Assembly (NCBI GenBank): GCA_029219125.1
Contig: JAQXSU010000100.1
Location: 1 to 5,939 of the forward strand
DNA: 5,939 nucleotides
Origin: Bacillota bacterium
Lineage (GTDB): Bacteria > Bacillota > Clostridia > Peptostreptococcales > Anaerovoracaceae
Direction of reading: 5' to 3'
The notes beneath the pieces are model-generated. The model worked only from the letters and a program-made list of their open reading frames with translations. It did no database searches and was not told where the DNA came from. Shown here piece by piece: positions 1-4,469 of the stretch. The position numbers were made by a program, and so were the translations under genes. Numbering within the stretch: the stretch's first letter is position 1; every line of letters starts with the position of its first letter.

Positions 1-32
1 GATTCTGCTAACATTCACTCCACTTCTGCCTG

Positions 33-755
33 TTACGCATAATATATGCTTCCATCCTCCAGGCAGAGGGCAGCCAGCTTTCCGCCGAAAACGCAGCCGC
101 AATCCACCGCCAGATGGCCATGTCCGGAATAAACCAGAGGCTGCCCGTCTTCTCGAATGGCCATGGTCGGCGTGTGACCTGTTACCAGATAAGTCTTCCT
201 GCCGCTGTATTCTTCCGGATCCGAAAAATATCTTCTGCTGTAATCTGCCCGGTGAAACAGGAAATCACCCAGCGCATAGTCTTCCAGCGGTTTTTCTTCT
301 TCAAACCCGCAGATCCCGGCATGAACCAGCACATATCTGCACTTCCCCGCTTCCACCTCTTCATAGAGAGATGCATCTTCCAGATACTCCAGGATATCCT
401 GCTGTTCATCTTCCGGAAGCTTCCGAAACTGTTCACAAGTCGTACCACCTCCGTCCTGCATCCAGTATGTGAAATCCATCAGGTCTTCTGCTGTCAGATA
501 ATTCTCCGCATTCTCTTCGGTTACTTCTACTGCAAACTTAGACAGCACCTTCAGCATCATATATTCATGATTTCCAAGGATAAATATGACATTGGGGCGC
601 ATCATCAGATCCTGAAGCAGCCGGATGGGTTCCGGTCCCCGGTCCACAGCGTCGCCAAGCACATACAGCGTATCCTCATCCGAAAAATGTATTTTTTTCA
701 GAAGCCGGCAGTACGCATCATAGCAGCCGTGAATATCTGAGATCACATAATTCAT
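33..755 (-). CDS. Metallophosphoesterase of the PPP (serine/threonine phosphatase-like) family, 240 aa
   Basis: This is a cytosolic metal-dependent phosphoesterase with the full calcineurin-like motif set. DIHG lies at residues 7-10 (metal ligands D7, H9), GDAVDRG at 34-40 (D35), GNHE at 61-64 (N62, H63), VHAG at 144-147 (H145) and GHTP at 193-196 (H194). These are the two-metal-site ligands and phosphate-binding residues of the PPP family. There is no signal peptide or membrane segment. The length of about 240 aa fits the compact bacterial PPP/ApaH-like enzymes. The substrate cannot be told from sequence: phosphoprotein, dinucleoside polyphosphate or another phosphoester are all possible. 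The start at 755 is chosen because GGAGGTG sits 7 nt upstream (763-767 core) and the DIHG motif normally lies at the extreme N-terminus. An in-frame extension to 881 only reads through tRNA-fMet and the terminator. The gene lies directly behind the tRNA operon and its terminator, with no separate promoter recognised. The family call is secure; the substrate is unknown. Confidence 0.93.
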   Translation of the reverse strand: MNYVISDIHGCYDAYCRLLKKIHFSDEDTLYVLGDAVDRGPEPIRLLQDLMMRPNVIFILGNHEYMMLKVLSKFAVEVTEENAENYLTAEDLMDFTYWMQDGGGTTCEQFRKLPEDEQQDILEYLEDASLYEEVEAGKCRYVLVHAGICGFEEEKPLEDYALGDFLFHRADYSRRYFSDPEEYSGRKTYLVTGHTPTMAIREDGQPLVYSGHGHLAVDCGCVFGGKLAALCLEDGSIYYA

Positions 756-760
756 TACAG

Positions 761-767
761 CACCTCC
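761..767 (-). promoter_or_regulatory. Ribosome binding site of the metallophosphoesterase
   Basis: GGAGGTG on the minus strand, with the GGAGG core 7 nt before the ATG at 755. It decides the start codon against the longer frame that runs into tRNA-fMet. The site begins only 2 nt after the T-tract of the preceding terminator. Confidence 0.85.
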
Positions 768-769
768 GG

Positions 770-810
770 AAAAATAAAAAAAGCAAGGTCTTCTATGACG
801 AAAGCCTTGC
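770..810 (-). terminator. Intrinsic terminator of the tRNA operon
   Basis: On the minus strand a hairpin with 6-bp arms GCAAGG/CCTTGC (805-810 with 783-788, outer part) continues, after one C-A mismatch, into a 4-bp inner stem with a 6-nt loop. It is followed at once by a T7-A-T5 tract (770-782). It lies 10 nt after the CCA end of tRNA-fMet and so closes the Asn-Leu-fMet operon. It is also in the leader of the metallophosphoesterase, which suggests that gene depends on read-through or on a promoter not recognised here. Confidence 0.88.
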
Positions 811-820
811 GTTATGTACG

Positions 821-896
<76 letters not shown>

Positions 897-958
897 ATAT
901 CATGTTATATTGTATGCCGGCGACCTTGTATTTATACCTGTCTGCACCAACATAAAAA

Positions 959-1047
959 TGGTGCCGGAAACCGGGGTCGAACCGGTACGATCGGTAAGGA
1001 TCGCAGGATTTTAAGTCCTGTGCGTCTGCCAATTCCGCCATTCCGGC
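959..1047 (-). tRNA. tRNA-Leu (UAA)
   Basis: An 89-nt class II tRNA with a long variable arm and encoded CCA (959-961). Acceptor strands GCCGGAA and TTCCGGC pair fully. The anticodon arm is CAGGA-CTTAAAA-TCCTG with anticodon TAA at 1013-1011, reading UUA (and UUG by wobble). The T-arm is ACCGG-TTCGACC-CCGGT and the discriminator is A73, as expected for leucine. It is the middle gene of the tRNA operon, 55 nt after tRNA-Asn and 62 nt before tRNA-fMet. Both spacers are free of promoters or genes that I can recognise. Confidence 0.97.
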
Positions 1048-1102
1048 ATTTTGGCTTCCCAGGGGAACTGACGTATCCGCTAAGTCACCGTGAAAAAAAA
1101 AT

Positions 1103-1177
<75 letters not shown>

Positions 1178-1220
1178 ACGCCATTTTGTCTTTGGTTTAT
1201 CACCGCCGACAACATAAATG

Positions 1221-1249
1221 ATTATACATCATTTACTTTCTTATGTCAA
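1221..1249 (-). promoter_or_regulatory. Consensus sigma-A promoter of the tRNA operon
   Basis: On the minus strand the -35 box TTGACA (1244-1249) and -10 box TATAAT (1221-1226) both match consensus exactly, with an ideal 17-nt spacer. Immediately upstream (1251-1270) lie two A-tracts separated by GTT, which resemble an UP element for the alpha subunit of RNA polymerase. Transcription should start near 1214. This is the kind of strong promoter expected for stable RNA genes. Confidence 0.93.
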
Positions 1250-1315
1250 GCACTTTTTTAACTTTTTTTAGGAAGTTGTTTTGTGCTTGTCGCTGCTACA
1301 TGTCACAGCTTTATT

Positions 1316-1345
1316 ATAATAACATATATCCTGTCACTATGTCAA
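1316..1345 (-). promoter_or_regulatory. Probable second, upstream promoter of the tRNA operon
   Basis: On the minus strand an exact TTGACA (1340-1345) is followed after 18 nt by TATTAT (1316-1321), a 5 of 6 match to the -10 consensus. An A-rich stretch precedes the -35. An exact TATAAT (1313-1318) is also present but at a poor 21-nt spacing. It lies between the lipoprotein terminator and the main tRNA promoter, so it can only serve the tRNA operon. Tandem promoters are common for stable RNA operons. It is weaker evidence than the downstream promoter. Confidence 0.6.
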
Positions 1346-1377
1346 TATCTTTTTTCATTTCCTTTTTCTCTTTTTTG

Positions 1378-1405
1378 AAAAACCAGGAGAGGCCTGAGCC
1401 TCTCC
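1378..1405 (-). terminator. Intrinsic terminator of the lipoprotein gene
   Basis: A perfect 8-bp stem GGAGAGGC/GCCTCTCC (1398-1405 with 1386-1393) with a 4-nt loop, followed on the minus strand by TGG and five T residues (1378-1382). It starts 22 nt after the lipoprotein stop codon and separates this gene from the tRNA operon promoters. Confidence 0.88.
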
Positions 1406-1427
1406 CTGATAAACTGCTGTTTTTTCC

Positions 1428-2966
1428 CTATTTCAGTTCACCAATGTACATGTAACCGGAATCGCCGATCGCGTAGACGGTAATCGTACCCTTCTTTACT
1501 CCGGCCGCCTTAAGAGCGTCCTTCTTATTCAGCGTAAAGGTGGAATCATTGTTTGCACTCAGATAAGTAAAGGTATTATTTGCACTTACATTTACTGCAT
1601 TTGGATAAACAACGGAGCATTTGCTCTCATAGGTATCCCTCGTCATGTCTGTTGCGACACCTTCAATGGTGTAACAGAGAAAGCCTCTGCGGTTTCTGAA
1701 GCCGTCCAGGGAAATCTGATTGCCTTCTTCATCCACCAAAATCCACTGATCCGTCTCTGCGCCCTTTTCAATGCCTGCACTGATTCTCTGAACGCCTGTG
1801 CACTCTTCTTCTCTTTCGGTGGAAGCAAGTACATAGCATACAAAGCTGCTGTCCTCCAGATTCGCAAGCTCAGTCCACTTATATCTTCTGTAGGATTCAC
1901 AGTCATCCCTGGAAAAAGAGTCAGAACTGAAAATATAGAGATGGTCATCGTCCATGATGCCGTCTTCGTATTCGTAGCCGATCAGAGTGATAAGATGGCC
2001 GCCGGTGCTGCCCCATGCGCCGGTAAGGTTCCTGGTGTTATAAGCAACAGAAAGTCCTACAGGATGCCCCTTTGCAAGTTCCTGAAGAATAATATCCTTG
2101 CCTCCATACTGCGCATAGCACTCATAGCCGTAGCAGCCCGCAAAGGATGTACAGAAGGACCAGCTGCCGAAGATGCCTTCCGCAAGGTCTTTGGAGCTGA
2201 GAGCAACTTCTTCCGGGAGAAGATCCAGGTTCGGATTGATGGTGTTCAGCATAACGCTGATGGTGGTCGGACTGCAGATGCTGTCGGAAACAACATCCCA
2301 TCTGATATTCTGTGAATATGCCGGTGATGGGCAAAGCGCCTGTGCCGGCAATTCCACAGCTTCTTCTGCGTAGCCGGGAACCATATCGCCGCCCGCAAAG
2401 GTCATGGTAAGTTCGCGAAGAACAGGAGAAGCAATCTCTGCACTGTCTCTTCGGATAACAGCCTTCATCTGGAAACCGTCAAAGCAGCCGCTGACGGCGC
2501 AAAATGTATCCTGATCCACATAGCCGCCGGCACCCTGCTTGTTCTGGGTGGTTCCGCGTTTCATATACGGAGAGAATTCACCCCAGGTGAGCCAGTCGGA
2601 CCAGATGACTTCTTCGGTATCCTGTGATTCCATTCTTGCACGGCCAAAGATCTCCACGCTTGCGCCGTCAGCAATGGAAGCGTTCCAGGATGCAACCATC
2701 CTGGTGAAATTGTCGCAGTAAAATTCTGCAGAAGTGAAGGTGCCTTCAAGGACGCCGTCAGAAAGCTGAACGGCACCGTTGCCGACAGCTGCAGGTTCAA
2801 CGCCTTCCATCACGCCTTCTGCAAAGTCTTCTGCAGTAGTGAGCTTAAAGAGGTTGCTGCCTTCAAAGGGAAGCATACCTTCATTTCTTTTATTGTGAGT
2901 GTTTCCGCATGCGGTGCAGCCAAACAGCATTGCAGCACAAAGAATAAACGCTAATAATTTCTTCAT
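1428..2966 (-). CDS. Exported lipoprotein with a C39-type papain-like peptidase domain, 512 aa
   Basis: A lipid-anchored extracytoplasmic protein. Residues 1-16 form a signal peptide (MKK, then a hydrophobic core) ending in lipobox LFGC, so C17 is the likely lipidated residue. Residues about 70-195 look like a beta-rich non-catalytic domain. Residues about 212-385 resemble Peptidase_C39_2: Q219 in YSQN as oxyanion-hole glutamine, C231 in SICSPTT at the start of a helix as nucleophile, H324 in GGHLITLIGY as the base, and D349 in the following strand as a possible third residue. The family usually has CGP; here it is CSP. Residues about 395-512 form a separate C-terminal region I cannot name. 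The mature part holds 14 cysteines besides C17, unusual for an exported Firmicutes protein. The start is supported by AAGGAGG (2974-2980) 7 nt upstream. It is monocistronic: own upstream region and own terminator. Peptidase activity and substrate are inferred, not shown. It could instead be a peptide-binding pseudoenzyme. Confidence 0.82.
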   Translation of the reverse strand: MKKLLAFILCAAMLFGCTACGNTHNKRNEGMLPFEGSNLFKLTTAEDFAEGVMEGVEPAAVGNGAVQLSDGVLEGTFTSAEFYCDNFTRMVASWNASIADGASVEIFGRARMESQDTEEVIWSDWLTWGEFSPYMKRGTTQNKQGAGGYVDQDTFCAVSGCFDGFQMKAVIRRDSAEIASPVLRELTMTFAGGDMVPGYAEEAVELPAQALCPSPAYSQNIRWDVVSDSICSPTTISVMLNTINPNLDLLPEEVALSSKDLAEGIFGSWSFCTSFAGCYGYECYAQYGGKDIILQELAKGHPVGLSVAYNTRNLTGAWGSTGGHLITLIGYEYEDGIMDDDHLYIFSSDSFSRDDCESYRRYKWTELANLEDSSFVCYVLASTEREEECTGVQRISAGIEKGAETDQWILVDEEGNQISLDGFRNRRGFLCYTIEGVATDMTRDTYESKCSVVYPNAVNVSANNTFTYLSANNDSTFTLNKKDALKAAGVKKGTITVYAIGDSGYMYIGELK

Positions 2967-2973
2967 ATATAGA

Positions 2974-2980
2974 CCTCCTT
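2974..2980 (-). promoter_or_regulatory. Ribosome binding site of the lipoprotein gene
   Basis: AAGGAGG, fully complementary to the 16S rRNA 3' end, 7 nt before the ATG at 2966. It supports high translation and fixes the start directly ahead of the signal peptide. Confidence 0.88.
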
Positions 2981-3046
2981 AAAGAATCAACTGCTGTTGC
3001 ATTCCCTTTTTCTTCTTTTCTCTTAAATCGCAAGATATGTGCCAGA

Positions 3047-3063
3047 AGTTAAGGAGATGTTAA
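3047..3063 (-). promoter_or_regulatory. Candidate response-regulator site: two TTAAC(A/T) direct repeats 11 bp apart
   Basis: On the minus strand TTAACA (3058-3063) and TTAACT (3047-3052) occur with exactly one helical turn between their starts, and a weaker CACATA follows at the next 11-bp step. Direct repeats of TTAACA-like hexamers with this spacing are typical of PhoP/PhoB-family response regulators in Firmicutes. The site lies 81-97 nt upstream of the lipoprotein start. I could not identify a convincing -10 box beside it, so its role is inference from motif form and position. Confidence 0.35.
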
Positions 3064-3088
3064 AAGTTTTTCGTAAACAGGGCACATC

Positions 3089-3114
3089 TACCTGTTATCT
3101 TTCTGTTACAGGTA
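3089..3114. repeat. Inverted repeat TACCTGT-N12-ACAGGTA upstream of the lipoprotein gene
   Basis: Perfect 7-bp arms (3089-3095 and 3108-3114) around a 12-bp spacer that itself contains further CTGTT/AACAG elements. Centre-to-centre arm spacing of 19 bp, close to two helical turns, suits a dimeric DNA-binding protein. It lies about 125 bp upstream of the lipoprotein start codon. It could be an operator; no regulator gene is visible in the window. Confidence 0.4.
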
Positions 3115-3263
3115 AAATTTGATTCGAAAGCGCAAACAGATCTCTTTCCCTTTTGCCATAATGGCAGTTTTTTCTCATTACTCATTAAATCGAATAGCTT
3201 AAATGCTATATCCGTTTATGATAGAAAAAGGATTAAAACGGTTTTAAGGCAAATGCAAATCAA

Positions 3264-3290
3264 AGGGACATCTGTTTCCCAGATGTCCCT
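3264..3290 (-). terminator. Terminator of the radical SAM-TPR operon
   Basis: A perfect 11-bp stem AGGGACATCTG/CAGATGTCCCT (3264-3274 with 3280-3290) with a 5-nt loop. On the minus strand it is followed by TTTGATTTGCATTT, a broken T-tract. On the plus strand no T-tract follows, so the direction is minus. It starts 43 nt after the TPR stop codon. Confidence 0.78.
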
Positions 3291-3292
3291 GA

Positions 3293-3306
3293 ATTATGTA
3301 CATAAT
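3293..3306. repeat. 14-bp perfect palindrome ATTATGTACATAAT
   Basis: A self-complementary 14-mer in the 3' untranslated part of the radical SAM-TPR transcript, between the TPR stop codon (3333) and the terminator hairpin. As RNA it could form only a short stem, so as DNA it looks more like a dimer binding site than a terminator part. No function can be assigned. Confidence 0.4.
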
Positions 3307-3332
3307 AAAATCTTCTGTGCAATGCGGTACTT

Positions 3333-4469
3333 CTAGCTCAGCATCCCCGGCTCGGTCGGTGCAGCTGACGCAGCTGCGGCCTCTGCCTGATCCAGAGCGA
3401 TGTTTTCCTTCACCACCTGCATTTTCTTTTCGTATTTTTCCGCCATGGCAGTGTCACCCAGCTTTTCGTACACCTTCACCAGTTCTTCCATGGTCTCCAG
3501 GTTGCTCGGGGAAAGCTGCAGCACCTGGCGGAGATGGGCTGCGGCCTCCTCATTCTCATCCAGCTGGGCATAGGCCACGCCCAGATAGTACCACAGCGGC
3601 CACCAGTCCTTATACTTTCCTTCTTTATACCGGCTCAGTGCTTCGATTCCCTCTTCATAGCGGCCGGAAAGGATCAGATTATAGCCTTTTTCGATCTCCA
3701 CCGGTTCCACCAGGCTGTCCAGGCGCATCTGAATCTCATCCCGCAGCTCCCGCAGTTCTTTCTGCTTCGCACAGGCTGCCTCATCGGACGGATCGATAAC
3801 AGCAGATGCTGCTTCCTCCGTCAGCTTCATATATTCGTCCCAGGTCAGCTTGGCCTTCACATAGAGGCCCAGATTCACATAGCCATAGCCCAGGAAATAG
3901 AATCCTTCGGCGAAATCCGGCCTGCGGAGGGTCACCTGCTCGAAAGCTTCCAGGGATTCGGCCTTGAACCGGCCCACGAATTCTTCCTCTTCCCCCAGCT
4001 CATAGGCATCCTTACAGGCCCGTCCATAGCAGTAGAGTGCATCCACATTCTGCGGATCGATCTGCAGGGCTGCCCGGAACTGAATGCAGGCATAGTCATA
4101 ATCCTTTTTCTGGGCACCATCCACACCGTCGCTGATGAGCCCTTCGGCAAACTTGATGCCGAAAACCCGCAGAATATATGCGATGTAGTTCTGCGCATAA
4201 TCGAAATTCGGGTCGCAGCCGATGACGAAGGCCATGTTTCTGGCGATGTCCAGCGTAGACAGATGCATCATGGCTTTCTTTCGAATGGGAATCGGCACAC
4301 CCATGAGGATATCTGCGATTCCCGCCTTATCCAGATAGCTGTCTGACAGTTCATCAAACACGAAATCATTCAGGTGGGGCACCAGATACTGACCCACTCT
4401 GTCTTCGATCCTTCTGTCTTCAATTCTTTCTTCACGCTGCGCCGCAGCCTGATTCATTGTTTCACTCAT
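3333..4469 (-). CDS. Tetratricopeptide repeat (TPR) protein, 378 aa, coupled to the radical SAM gene
   Basis: A soluble cytosolic helical-repeat protein. The N-terminus (residues 8-26) is very charged, with ERIEDRRIEDRV. Residues about 27-115 are a predicted helical region of no family I recognise. TPR-like helix pairs follow at about 120-155 (FRAALQIDPQNVDALY), 170-205 (AFEQVTLRRPDFAEGFYFLGYGYVNLG), 258-290 (YEEGIEALSRYKEGKYKDWW), 291-324 (WYYLGVAYAQLDENEEAAAHL) and 325-355. The C-terminal 20 residues are alanine-rich and probably disordered. There is no signal peptide or catalytic motif, so a scaffold or partner-binding role is likely. The start is set by GGGAGG (4477-4482) 7 nt upstream and by the ATGA overlap with the preceding stop; a second ATG at 4457 is a less likely alternative. 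The 4-nt overlap points to translational coupling and a shared pathway with the radical SAM protein. The partner and process are unknown. Confidence 0.9.
   Translation of the reverse strand: MSETMNQAAAQREERIEDRRIEDRVGQYLVPHLNDFVFDELSDSYLDKAGIADILMGVPIPIRKKAMMHLSTLDIARNMAFVIGCDPNFDYAQNYIAYILRVFGIKFAEGLISDGVDGAQKKDYDYACIQFRAALQIDPQNVDALYCYGRACKDAYELGEEEEFVGRFKAESLEAFEQVTLRRPDFAEGFYFLGYGYVNLGLYVKAKLTWDEYMKLTEEAASAVIDPSDEAACAKQKELRELRDEIQMRLDSLVEPVEIEKGYNLILSGRYEEGIEALSRYKEGKYKDWWPLWYYLGVAYAQLDENEEAAAHLRQVLQLSPSNLETMEELVKVYEKLGDTAMAEKYEKKMQVVKENIALDQAEAAAASAAPTEPGMLS

Larger units (their letters stand above)
2981..3263. other. AT-rich intergenic control region with no gene recognised
   Basis: This stretch lies between the TPR-gene terminator and the lipoprotein ribosome binding site. 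I see no coding region and no tRNA-like fold. It contains several symmetrical elements: palindrome TTAAAACGGTTTTAA (3233-3247), ATAGC/GCTAT arms around 3194-3209, a tandem heptamer CTCATTA twice (3174-3187), palindrome TGCCATAATGGCA (3154-3166), the inverted repeat at 3089-3114 and the TTAAC(A/T) repeats at 3047-3063. The lipoprotein promoter must lie here, but no strong sigma-A match stands out, which suggests an activator-dependent promoter or another sigma factor. Confidence 0.55.

Noticed and set aside
114..740. Plus-strand frame opposite the metallophosphoesterase
   Set aside because: It is a shadow of a gene with clear catalytic motifs; no family resemblance or ribosome binding site.
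1243..1455. Plus-strand 70-residue frame rich in Phe and Ser
   Set aside because: It comes from T-rich DNA covering the antisense of the promoters and a terminator, with no ribosome binding site.
2905..2909. C20 as an alternative lipidated cysteine in the lipoprotein
   Set aside because: The residues before C20 (CTA) match a lipobox poorly, while LFGC ending at C17 fits well.
3154..3173. Plus-strand hairpin followed by a T-tract as a terminator
   Set aside because: The palindrome TGCCATAATGGCA leaves almost no loop, so the usable stem is only 4-5 bp, and there is no plus-strand gene to terminate. Kept only as a possible binding site.
3534..4346. Long plus-strand frame opposite the TPR gene
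   Set aside because: An antisense shadow of a clear TPR coding sequence; its composition reflects the complement of acidic helical repeats.
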